DNA of 64,000 bases, from positions 467,315-531,314 of the forward strand of contig NZ_LT745763.1 in the NCBI RefSeq assembly GCF_900166595.1. The letters run 5' to 3'. Below the pieces are notes generated by a model. It did not search any database, was not told the DNA's origin, and saw only the letters and a program-made list of their open reading frames with translations. The stretch comes from Virgibacillus dokdonensis. GTDB taxonomy: Bacteria; Bacillota; Bacilli; Bacillales; Amphibacillaceae. Positions 55,277-64,000 of the stretch are shown here, in pieces (within the stretch, counting starts at the first letter, position 1; the number at the start of each line of letters is the position of its first letter). The position numbers were made by a program, and so were the translations under genes.

Positions 55277-56572
55277 ATGGCAATAGAATTAAAGAAGAAA
55301 TTAATGAACTGGCGAAGGGATCTGCATCAACACCCTGAAACGGGGTTTTTAGAAATGAGAACCGCGTCCATCGTTGCTGGTGTTTTATCGGAATTAGGAT
55401 TTACCTTACAAATGGGCAAAGAAGTAATGTCAGAAGCACACTGTATGGGAAAACCTGACGCAAAAGAGACAGCTATGCACTATACTTGGGCTTGTGATCA
55501 TGGAGCGAATGAATCATTTGTAGGACTTTTTAAAGAAGGATTCACAGGGATTGTTGCTACGATGAAAACAAATCGTCCTGGGCCGGTAATTGCTTACCGT
55601 TTTGATATGGATGCGCTTGATATTCATGAATCGGAAGCTTCTAATCACGTTCCCACTAAACTTGGTTTTCGCTCACAAGTTGATGGGAAAATGCATGCAT
55701 GTGGACATGATGCGCATACCGCAATTGGTCTAGGCTTAGCAACATATCTTGCTGCTGAAAAGGAAAACCTCTCCGGTACGATTAAACTTATTTTTCAGCC
55801 AGCAGAAGAAGGAACGCGCGGTGCAAAATCAATGGTTGAAGCGAATGTCGTTCGTGACGTAGACTATTTTATTGCTTCGCATATTGGAACAGGAGTGCCG
55901 TACGGGCATTTTCTAGCAGCTAATAACGGTTTTTTAGCTACGTCAAAATTGGATGTAACGTTTAAAGGCACTGCTGCGCATGCTGGCGGAAATCCTGAAC
56001 AAGGAAGAAACGCTTTGTTAGCTGCAGCGGCTGCTACCTTGAATATGCACGCCATTTCTCGTCATTCAGAAGGAACCTCAAGAATAAATGTAGGTGAACT
56101 CCATGCTGGAAGTGGCAGGAATATTATTGCGCACCACGCAAAAATGAAGGTGGAAACAAGGGGAGAGCATGCTGGAATAAATCAATATATCAAAGAGCAA
56201 GTGGAATCGATTGTCGCTGGTGCTGCTACGATGTATCAAGTCGATTATGACATAGAAACAGTAGGTGAGGCGATTCATTGTAAGTGTTCTGAGGAATTAG
56301 CGCATATCCTTTATAGATGTGCTAATGCATCATCGGAAATAGAGCATGTAGAGCTACAAAAGGATGCTGGAGCAGGGTCTGAGGATGCCACGTATTTTAT
56401 GGAGGCTGTTCAGAAAAATGGTGGATTAGCGGCATATTGTATTTTTGGAACGGAATTAGCTGCAGGGCATCATAACGAGAAGTTTGATATTGATGAAGAA
56501 ACATTGCTACCCGCTGTTAAAATTTTATACCAATCTGTATATGAAATTTTAACAAAAGAACACGATGCGTAA
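55277..56572 (+). CDS. abgA: M20-family amidohydrolase, AbgA-like
   Basis: The likely partner of AbgB; in E. coli the two form the active aminobenzoyl-glutamate hydrolase. The 431-residue protein has WRRDLHQHPETGFLEMRTAS, YRFDMDALDI, MHACGHDAHTAIGLGLATYL, FQPAEEGTRGAKSMVEANV and FKGTAAHAGGNPEQGRNALL: metal ligands His, Asp, Glu and His all present. AGAAGG lies upstream of the ATG. The order abgB-abgT-abgA differs from E. coli abgABT. Confidence 0.82.
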   Translation: MAIELKKKLMNWRRDLHQHPETGFLEMRTASIVAGVLSELGFTLQMGKEVMSEAHCMGKPDAKETAMHYTWACDHGANESFVGLFKEGFTGIVATMKTNRPGPVIAYRFDMDALDIHESEASNHVPTKLGFRSQVDGKMHACGHDAHTAIGLGLATYLAAEKENLSGTIKLIFQPAEEGTRGAKSMVEANVVRDVDYFIASHIGTGVPYGHFLAANNGFLATSKLDVTFKGTAAHAGGNPEQGRNALLAAAAATLNMHAISRHSEGTSRINVGELHAGSGRNIIAHHAKMKVETRGEHAGINQYIKEQVESIVAGAATMYQVDYDIETVGEAIHCKCSEELAHILYRCANASSEIEHVELQKDAGAGSEDATYFMEAVQKNGGLAAYCIFGTELAAGHHNEKFDIDEETLLPAVKILYQSVYEILTKEHDA

Positions 56573-56643
56573 ACTCTTTTTCTAAGCCATTGAAATCATG
56601 ATAGAATAATAGATATTACATGACATGAATAAGGAAGGATCTT

Positions 56644-57318
56644 ATGACGAAGCAAATTCTATTTAATGATTGGGAAGAATTACTAAAAGAAGAGTTTCAT
56701 AAATCGTATTATTTGCAGCTGAGAGAGTTTTTAAAGCAAGAGTATACTTCATACACGATCTATCCAGATATGAAAGCTATATTTAATGCCTTACACTATA
56801 CGCCATTTGCCGAAGTAAAAGTAGTTATTTTAGGTCAAGACCCTTACCATGGTCCAAACCAAGCACATGGGTTAAGCTTTTCAGTGAAAAAGGGAGTTGC
56901 CCTGCCCCCTTCATTAAAAAATATCTTCATCGAAATGAAGCACGATTTGGGGCATGCTATTCCTGCTCATGGCTGTTTAGAATCATGGGCCAAACAAGGC
57001 GTATTATTATTAAATAATGTGCTCACTGTCCGCAAAGGTCAAGCACATTCACATCGTGGAAAGGGGTGGGAGCAATTCACTGATCGTGTTATTCAGTTGC
57101 TTAATCATAAGGAAGACCCTGTTGTGTATATTTTATGGGGCGGCGCTGCACAAAAAAAGCAGTCTCTCATTGATACAGATAAACATTATATTATAAAATC
57201 TCCGCACCCAAGCCCCTTGTCTGCGTACCGAGGGTTTTTTGGCAGTAAACCTTTTTCGCAAACAAATCAACGATTAGAGCGGCTAGGTAAACAAACGATT
57301 GATTGGAAGATTGAATAA
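56644..57318 (+). CDS. ung: Uracil-DNA glycosylase (family 1)
   Basis: Cuts uracil from DNA to start base-excision repair. The 224-residue protein has the catalytic Asp motif [18 protein letters not shown] (about 64-81) and the leucine-loop motif [15 protein letters not shown] near residue 186-200. It also has [11 protein letters not shown] and VIQLLN. Length and motifs fit UDG family 1. AAGGAAGG precedes the ATG. Confidence 0.97.
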   Translation: MTKQILFNDWEELLKEEFHKSYYLQLREFLKQEYTSYTIYPDMKAIFNALHYTPFAEVKVVILGQDPYHGPNQAHGLSFSVKKGVALPPSLKNIFIEMKHDLGHAIPAHGCLESWAKQGVLLLNNVLTVRKGQAHSHRGKGWEQFTDRVIQLLNHKEDPVVYILWGGAAQKKQSLIDTDKHYIIKSPHPSPLSAYRGFFGSKPFSQTNQRLERLGKQTIDWKIE

Positions 57319-57588
57319 GAATGTTTGAAACAACTTAGCTACTGAGTCTGGCTATGAAATGCCATTGTTTTACTTATACGATAAACACTTAACTGATAAA
57401 ATTATAACGCACACGGTTCCCACGTGTGGCTGATGAGCCTTGAGTGCTGTATGCATTTGGGGCTCTTCTAATAAACATCATTCTCCTATTATTCATCTAA
57501 AAATAACCATTGACATTAGTTAATAGGTAGATTAGTATATTAATAACATAAAACGTATATTTATACACCTTAGAAATGGGGCGAGTGC
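57319..57588. promoter_or_regulatory. Promoter region of the nhaC-argH operon
   Basis: TTGACA (57510-57515), 17-base spacer and TAGTAT (57533-57538) form a good SigA promoter. Upstream, CACACG near 57411 and CGTGTG near 57421 make a small hairpin. GAGCCTT near 57438 with GGGGCTC near 57460 makes another, perhaps the ung terminator. Near 57345-57380 a trace of the dispersed repeat may be present. Confidence 0.55.
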
Positions 57589-59112
57589 ATGGAACACATG
57601 GGGATTGTTTCTTTAATTCCACCAATAATAGCAATTGTATTAGCCATTATCTTTCGTAATGTTATTGTATCTTTATTCACGGGGTTATTTGTAGGAATTG
57701 TTATTCTTGCTAACGGAAATCCAATTACTGCAACAACGAGCACAATAAGAGAGTATTTGTTTCCGCAATTAACAGATAGCTATAATGCAGCCGTCATCGT
57801 CTTATTATGTTTTATAGGAGGCTTTGTTGCCTTAGTAGAACGTTCAGGAGGAGGAGCCGCTTTAGCGAAAAGAACAGCTAAATGGATTAATACGAACACA
57901 AAGACGCAGTTATCTGCCTGGTTTGGAGGGATTATTATCTTTTTTTCCGATATGGGAACGCCTTTAATTGTCGGTCCTGTATTTGAAAAACTGTTTGATA
58001 AAGTGAAGGTGTCTAGAGAAAAATTAGCTTGGATTCTCGATTCGACATCATCACCTGTTGCCATTCTCATCCCTTTTATTGGCTGGGGAATATATGTGAT
58101 GGGGATTATAAAAGAAGAATTTGCACGGTTAAATATAACAGCGTCTGAATTTACAACGTTTGTAGAAGCAATTCCCTTTCAGTTTTATGCCATTCTATCC
58201 GTGTTCATCGTGCCAATTGTAGCTATAACGAAAATGGATTTTGGAGCAATGGCTAAAGCGGAAAAACGTATAGAGCAGACGGGGAAAATTTACTGGCAAC
58301 AATCTAATCCGCTACGTAAAACGGATGTAGATGCTGAAACAATGCCTGAAAGTCATCCGATGTTAATTTGGCTCCCACTTGCTGTTTTATTTATTACTTT
58401 ATTCAGTTTATTGGTGTCATATGGTTTTCCAGCAAAAGCTGTACCGGGAAGTGATTTCCGAGTTGCATTAAGCACAGCTTACTTATTTGCTGCCATCCTA
58501 TTAATGGTATTAATGGTACTATATAAAGTGAAGAAAATGAATGAGATATTTACTATATATCTACAAGGAATGCAACGAATGATGCAAGTCATTCTGATTT
58601 TGGTCTTAGCGTGGGCATTAGGATCTTTGTTAGGTGAAATGGGAACGGCAGCGTATATTGTTGAACAATTAGAAGGGAATGTACCTGCCTATATAGTGCC
58701 AGCAATTATTTTCTTAGCTGCAGCAAGTATGTCTTTTGCAACTGGTAGCTCATGGGGAACTTTTGCCATCATGCTTCCGCTCGCCATTCCAATGGCATCT
58801 GGTCTTGAAGCTCCGATGCTTGTCAGCATTGGTGCGGTATTATCAGGAGGGCTATTTGGTGATCATTGTTCTCCAATATCTGATTCAACAATCCTAGCTT
58901 CAACGGGGGCAGGTTGTGACCATATCGATCATGTAAAAACACAATTACCATATGCGCTAACCAATGGATTCATTGCACTCGGATCGTTTATCATAGCTGG
59001 GTTTACGGGAAGTAATTTGACAATTGTAGGAAGTATTGTATTCATGGTTGTGCTGTTTATCGTTTTATCGAAACGAAAAAATAAACAACAAGGAGTGGAA
59101 AATGTAGCATGA
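57589..59112 (+). CDS. NhaC-type Na+/H+ antiporter-family transporter
   Basis: A 507-residue membrane protein with about eleven to twelve segments: GIVSLIPPIIAIVLAIIFRN, VALVERSGGGAALAKR, FGGIIIFFSDMGTPLIVGP, SMSFATGSSWGTFAIMLPLAIPM and GAVLSGGLFGDHCSPISDSTILASTGAGC (in parts). GDHCSPISD with 'SSWGTF' is the family signature. The NhaC superfamily includes true sodium/proton antiporters and exchangers of organic or amino acids (for example malate/lactate or arginine-type). Its coupling to argH by a four-base overlap suggests an amino-acid-related substrate (inference). GGGGCG precedes the ATG. Confidence 0.8.
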   Translation: MEHMGIVSLIPPIIAIVLAIIFRNVIVSLFTGLFVGIVILANGNPITATTSTIREYLFPQLTDSYNAAVIVLLCFIGGFVALVERSGGGAALAKRTAKWINTNTKTQLSAWFGGIIIFFSDMGTPLIVGPVFEKLFDKVKVSREKLAWILDSTSSPVAILIPFIGWGIYVMGIIKEEFARLNITASEFTTFVEAIPFQFYAILSVFIVPIVAITKMDFGAMAKAEKRIEQTGKIYWQQSNPLRKTDVDAETMPESHPMLIWLPLAVLFITLFSLLVSYGFPAKAVPGSDFRVALSTAYLFAAILLMVLMVLYKVKKMNEIFTIYLQGMQRMMQVILILVLAWALGSLLGEMGTAAYIVEQLEGNVPAYIVPAIIFLAAASMSFATGSSWGTFAIMLPLAIPMASGLEAPMLVSIGAVLSGGLFGDHCSPISDSTILASTGAGCDHIDHVKTQLPYALTNGFIALGSFIIAGFTGSNLTIVGSIVFMVVLFIVLSKRKNKQQGVENVA

Positions 59113-60431
59113 AGCTTTGGGGAGGACGGTTCACAAAAGAAGAAGATACGTTAATGGAAGTGTTCAATTCATCGTTAGAGGAAGACCTAGCTCTTGTAGA
59201 AGAGGATCTAGATGGGAGCATTGCGCATGCAGAGATGCTCGTGCATTGTCATATTATTGCGCAGGAGGAAGGGGAGAAAATAGTTCAAGGGCTTCACAAG
59301 ATAAAACAAGATATAGCAACTGGTAATTTAGTCGTTGAAGGAGACCATGAAGATATTCATAGCTTTGTAGAAGCAACATTGACAGAAATGATTGGCGAAG
59401 CAGGAAAGAAGCTTCATACATCACGAAGCAGAAATGATCAAGTGGCGACGGATTTAAAATTATATACGAAGAAACGAGCGAAAGAAACAATAAATAAACT
59501 ACAGTTATTGATTCATAGCTTGGAAAAAACAGCAGTAGCAAATCAACATGTTATTATGCCAGGCTATACGCATTTACAACGCGCTCAAGTCGTTACCTTT
59601 GGGTATCATTTGCGGGCTTATATCGAAATGTTTACGAGAGATACAAAGCGTTTGGAGCAGACCGTAGCTAATTTAAATGAGAGCCCGCTTGGCTCTGGTG
59701 CATTAGCAGGAACGACGCACGACATTGATCGCCAAATTACTGCGGAAAAACTAGGCTTTTCTAAACCAGCAGCTAATTTTATGGATGGTGTCAGTGATCG
59801 TGATTTTATTATTGAATTATTATCTGATCTCTCCATTATTATGATGCATGTAAGTCGATTAAGTGAAGAGCTAATTTTATGGAGCAGTCAAGAGTTTTCT
59901 TTTATTAAAATCGATGATGCCTATGCAACTGGGAGCAGCATTATGCCACAGAAAAAGAATCCTGATGCAGCTGAATTAATCAGAGGTAAAACTGGAAAAG
60001 TATACGGGGCATTAGTTAGTGTATTAACGACGATGAAAGGTTTACCACTTGCTTATAATAAAGATATGCAAGAAGTAAAATCACCCATGTTTCAGGCGGT
60101 AGATGAAGTATTGCTTTCTATAAAAATGATGGATAAGATGGTTGCCACCCTGCAAGTGAATGGGGAGCAAATGAAGCAAGCAATTAAAGCGGGCTTTTTA
60201 AACGCGACAGAGGTAGCGGATTATCTTGTCCAAAAAGGTGTGCCTTTCCGTGATGCGCATGGTGTAGTAGGTGCGATTGTTTTATATGGAGAAAAAGTAG
60301 GGAAGAGTATTGAACAATTAACGTTGGAAGAACTACAGCAATTTAGTGATTCGATAGAACAAGATATATTTGCTTATGTAGATTATACGAATCTATTAAA
60401 AAGAGGAAATAAAAAAGAAATGCTTGACTAA
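59109..60431 (+). CDS. argH: Argininosuccinate lyase ArgH
   Basis: Splits argininosuccinate into arginine and fumarate. The 440-residue protein has MKLWGGRFTK, HTSRSRNDQVATDLKLY (103-119), YTHLQRAQ with His 155, and GSSIMPQKKNPD (275-286) with the catalytic Ser loop. The C-terminus ends early (NLLKRGNKKEMLD) by roughly 15-20 residues against usual ArgH of about 460. It starts four bases inside the transporter gene (ATGA). No argG is present, unlike the usual argGH pairing. Confidence 0.92.
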   Translation: MKLWGGRFTKEEDTLMEVFNSSLEEDLALVEEDLDGSIAHAEMLVHCHIIAQEEGEKIVQGLHKIKQDIATGNLVVEGDHEDIHSFVEATLTEMIGEAGKKLHTSRSRNDQVATDLKLYTKKRAKETINKLQLLIHSLEKTAVANQHVIMPGYTHLQRAQVVTFGYHLRAYIEMFTRDTKRLEQTVANLNESPLGSGALAGTTHDIDRQITAEKLGFSKPAANFMDGVSDRDFIIELLSDLSIIMMHVSRLSEELILWSSQEFSFIKIDDAYATGSSIMPQKKNPDAAELIRGKTGKVYGALVSVLTTMKGLPLAYNKDMQEVKSPMFQAVDEVLLSIKMMDKMVATLQVNGEQMKQAIKAGFLNATEVADYLVQKGVPFRDAHGVVGAIVLYGEKVGKSIEQLTLEELQQFSDSIEQDIFAYVDYTNLLKRGNKKEMLD

Positions 60432-60463
60432 AGAGAAGATAAGGAATCTAAAAGGTTAGCTAT

Positions 60464-60515
60464 CTCGTTTTGTGCTGCTAAAAAAGAGCACGGCACAAAA
60501 CGAGTATTTTTATCT
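60464..60515 (+). terminator. Terminator after argH
   Basis: CTCGTTTTGTGC (60464-60475) and GCACAAAACGAG (60493-60504) form a 12-base-pair stem. TATTTTTATC follows. Confidence 0.88.
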
Positions 60516-60527
60516 ATACCAAGAAAA

Positions 60528-61376
60528 CTAAAGCAATTGATGTTGCTTAAAGCTATGCATTATCCCATCATCTTCTGCTTTGGCTGTTACTTCTTGGGCA
60601 ACTTTTTTCAAATCATCGGTAGCATTTTCCATAGCAACACCGTAGTGGACAGCTTCAAACATTTTGATATCATTATTGCCGTCTCCATAGGCCATGCTTT
60701 GTTCTCTGGGAATTTGTAAATCGTTTAAAACGTATTTCACTGCTTTGTATTTATCAACACCTTTAACAGCAATTTCGCCACTTTCTGGACCAAATTGTGC
60801 AACGGTTGTTCGATACATCGTAAATGCTTCTCCAAATTTGTTGCTAATTTCTTCAAATGGCTGATGTTGATTACTGATGAAAGATATCTTATTTACATTT
60901 CCATAGTCAATAGCTTTACCTCGATACATATCGAGTAATTGATAAAACCAGTGGAATTCAGCATCAGCTTGCTTATATGCTACACTATCTTTATCTAACT
61001 TATTCGTAACACGTTGACGTATTACTTCTTCACAGTTATCACTGCCAAATAAGCCCTCATTGGATTCTAAATAATAGCCAATTTCATGCTGATGGAAGTA
61101 ATCAACAATCTTTCTGACGGACTGTTCTGGCATGGTTTGATGATGAACAAGCTCGTTATTTACTTCAATATAGCCACCGCCAGCTCCAATAATTCCGTCA
61201 AAACCGATTTCTAAAATGCTGGAAATAATTTCAGGCTTTGATCGTCCTGTACACAAATACATAAGATGCCCATTTTGTCGGGCAGTACGAATAGCTTGTT
61301 TAGCTGACGAAGGTACTTTACCATCAGGTGTGGTTAATGTTCCATCGATATCAATGAAAACAATTTTTTTACTCAA
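60528..61376 (-). CDS. Cof-type HAD-family sugar-phosphate phosphatase
   Basis: A haloacid dehalogenase-like hydrolase of the Cof subfamily (282 residues). Motif I is FIDIDGTLTTPDG with the nucleophile Asp, and motif II is LCTGRS. The large cap domain is in the middle. Lys lies in EIAVKGVDKYKAVKYV, and motif IV is AYGDGNNDIKMFE. Probable substrate is a phosphosugar, fitting its place after bglA. The start is TTG at 61376, nine bases after GAGAGG; alternatives in frame are ATG 61385 (no spacing to that site) and GTG 61406. Confidence 0.85.
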   Translation of the reverse strand: MSKKIVFIDIDGTLTTPDGKVPSSAKQAIRTARQNGHLMYLCTGRSKPEIISSILEIGFDGIIGAGGGYIEVNNELVHHQTMPEQSVRKIVDYFHQHEIGYYLESNEGLFGSDNCEEVIRQRVTNKLDKDSVAYKQADAEFHWFYQLLDMYRGKAIDYGNVNKISFISNQHQPFEEISNKFGEAFTMYRTTVAQFGPESGEIAVKGVDKYKAVKYVLNDLQIPREQSMAYGDGNNDIKMFEAVHYGVAMENATDDLKKVAQEVTAKAEDDGIMHSFKQHQLL

Positions 61377-61407
61377 TAAATCCATCCTCTCTACAACATA
61401 GAACACC

Positions 61408-61432
61408 CGAGAAGACGCCCTTCTCGGATGTT
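61408..61432. other. Intercistronic hairpin between bglA and the HAD gene
   Basis: CCGAGAAG and CTTCTCGG form an eight-base-pair stem around ACGCC. On the minus strand no T run follows, so read-through to the HAD gene is likely. On the plus strand GCTTTTTTATT follows, so it could stop plus-strand transcripts. Confidence 0.5.
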
Positions 61433-61439
61433 TGCTTTT

Positions 61440-62945
<1,506 letters not shown>

Positions 62946-62950
62946 CTATA

Positions 62951-62976
62951 TGAACCCCCGTTAGAAGGGGATGTTC
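62951..62976 (-). other. Intercistronic hairpin overlapping the PTS gene's stop
   Basis: TGAAC(CCCC) at 62951-62959 and GGGG(ATGTTCA) at 62967-62977 form a stem with one bulge around GTTAGAA. It covers the last bases of the PTS gene's stop codon. No T run, so it more likely trims or stabilises the mRNA than ends it (inference). Confidence 0.5.
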
Positions 62977-64000
62977 ACTTAATTAACATAATTAATTTAT
63001 CATCACAGGCAGTTACCTGTTTTTCAGATGTGGCTATCACATCTAAGAAATGAGGGGAATTTGTGATAATAATAGGTGTAATAATAGAAACGTTTTGCTT
63101 TTTTAATGCATGTAAATCAAACGTTAATAGCTTGTCTCCGAGTTGTATGTCATCATCGACTTCCACGTTTAATGCAAATCCTTCGCCATTTAAATTTACC
63201 GTTTCTAAACCGACATGAATAAGTAATTCCACACCATCGTCTGACGTAATGCCAATAGCATGTTTGGAAGGTACGACTGTAGTAACCTTTCCTGAAAAAG
63301 GAGCGTATACAGTGTCTCCCTCGGGCTCAATGGCTAATCCTTTTCCGACAAGTCCGTCAGCAAATGTTTGATCTGGAACGGATTCTAAAGGCATAACTTT
63401 TCCTGTTATTGGTGATGGAATGTTAATTGTTACATCCTTTTCGATCATGGCTTTATCATTAGATGAAGTTTTTTCCTCTAAAGGACTATCTTCATCCTCG
63501 AAGCCAAGCAGTACAGTTACTAGTAGTGCAACAGAAAAACTTGCAATTACGCCAATGAGCGCATAAAGTAAATTATTTCCACTAAAAATATAAGTTGGTA
63601 TGGACATAATGCCTGGAACGGTAAACGCAGTTGTTTTTACAGCGAATGTTCCGTAGATACCTCCGCCGACAGCACCACCAATCAAGCTTGCATAAAATGG
63701 TTTCTTTAACTTCATCGTAACACCGTAAATGGCTGGCTCTGTAATTCCAAACAATGCTGGAATGAAAGTGGAGAAAGATAACTGTTTCATTTTTTTATTC
63801 TTCGTTTTAAGCAACACACCTAACGTTGCTCCTGCTTGTGCTAAATTAGCGACAAAGTTCATAGGTAACAGCATAATGTCATAACCATACTTATCAAAAC
63901 TTGCAAATGTTCCAGGGAAAAATGCATAATGCATGCCTGTAATAACGATCAGCGGCATGAGGCCACCCATTAATAGCCCGGCAATTGGCCCAGCAATATC
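62975..64000 (-). CDS. bglP: Beta-glucoside PTS permease EIIBCA, 3' part (cut by window end)
   Basis: The C-terminal 340 or so residues of a beta-glucoside phosphotransferase permease; the rest lies beyond the window. The visible EIIC end has GHYAF-type GMHYAFFPG, ALFGITEPAIYGVTMKLKKPF and several membrane segments to about residue 155. A linker follows. The EIIA domain (glucose type) has IPSPITGKVMPLESVPDQTFADGLVGKGLAIEP (in parts), YAPFSGKV and the phospho-His in ELLIHVGLETVNLNG. Imports and phosphorylates beta-glucosides for bglA. The upstream regulator or antiterminator site would lie outside. Confidence 0.93.
   Translation of the reverse strand, partial: DIAGPIAGLLMGGLMPLIVITGMHYAFFPGTFASFDKYGYDIMLLPMNFVANLAQAGATLGVLLKTKNKKMKQLSFSTFIPALFGITEPAIYGVTMKLKKPFYASLIGGAVGGGIYGTFAVKTTAFTVPGIMSIPTYIFSGNNLLYALIGVIASFSVALLVTVLLGFEDEDSPLEEKTSSNDKAMIEKDVTINIPSPITGKVMPLESVPDQTFADGLVGKGLAIEPEGDTVYAPFSGKVTTVVPSKHAIGITSDDGVELLIHVGLETVNLNGEGFALNVEVDDDIQLGDKLLTFDLHALKKQNVSIITPIIITNSPHFLDVIATSEKQVTACDDKLIMLIK

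Overview
The window is a low-GC Firmicute chromosome, most like a moderately halophilic or alkaliphilic Bacillaceae (Oceanobacillus/Virgibacillus-like). This rests on the B. subtilis-type order thiL-tsaE-tsaB-rimI-tsaD-ydiF-rex-ydiK-ydiL-groES-groEL, strong GGAGG ribosome binding sites, a CIRCE-controlled groESL, an end of an rRNA operon (5S, tRNA-fMet, tRNA-Asp) and many sodium- or osmolyte-linked transporters (AGCS, BCCT, NhaC-type). The genus is inference; no 16S sequence is present.

Region 1 (1-13.4 kb) is core housekeeping: 5S and two tRNAs, thiamine-phosphate kinase, the t6A tRNA-modification genes with rimI, a RodA-type SEDS protein flanked by DnaA boxes, an ABC-F protein, the redox repressor Rex, YdiK, YdiL and the chaperonins.

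Region 2 (13.35-22.6 kb) is an accretion zone of integrated elements at the 3' end of groEL. The groEL tail (codons MGGMM plus stop, and flanking bases) is repeated at 18.0 kb and, decayed, at 22.44 kb. Next to each copy lies the 3' end of a tyrosine integrase gene on the minus strand (one truncated, one frameshifted, one a tiny scar). Cargo of the first element: a truncated gene with a small membrane protein, an SOS-box-controlled small protein plus YolD pair, and an LXG polymorphic toxin with an Imm22-like immunity gene and a dead Imm1-like gene. Cargo of the second: DUF418 and DUF3231 genes and a scar of another LXG gene.

Region 3 (22.6-35.8 kb) holds an alanine/sodium symporter, a BCCT osmolyte transporter, an MMPL exporter with a coiled-coil partner and a TetR regulator, a DUF1801 pseudogene, a CstA-type transporter with a cre site, and a CPBP protease. 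Region 4 (36-44.5 kb) is an oligopeptide ABC transporter (two binding proteins flanking dppCBDF-like genes). Region 5 (45.3-51.3 kb) is a complete ribose operon rbsRKDACB with paired LacI-type operators. Region 6 (51.3-60.5 kb) has abgB-abgT-abgA-like genes for aminobenzoyl-glutamate-type amides, ung, and a two-gene NhaC-transporter/argH operon. Region 7 (60.5-64 kb, minus strand) is a beta-glucoside PTS operon cut by the window end.

Two families of non-coding repeats are scattered between genes. One is a hairpin repeat of about 95 bp, present in more than ten whole or partial copies in both orientations. The other is a GC-rich folded repeat of 130-210 bp in three copies. A 21-bp tandem array at 25.1-25.5 kb is a third repeat type.
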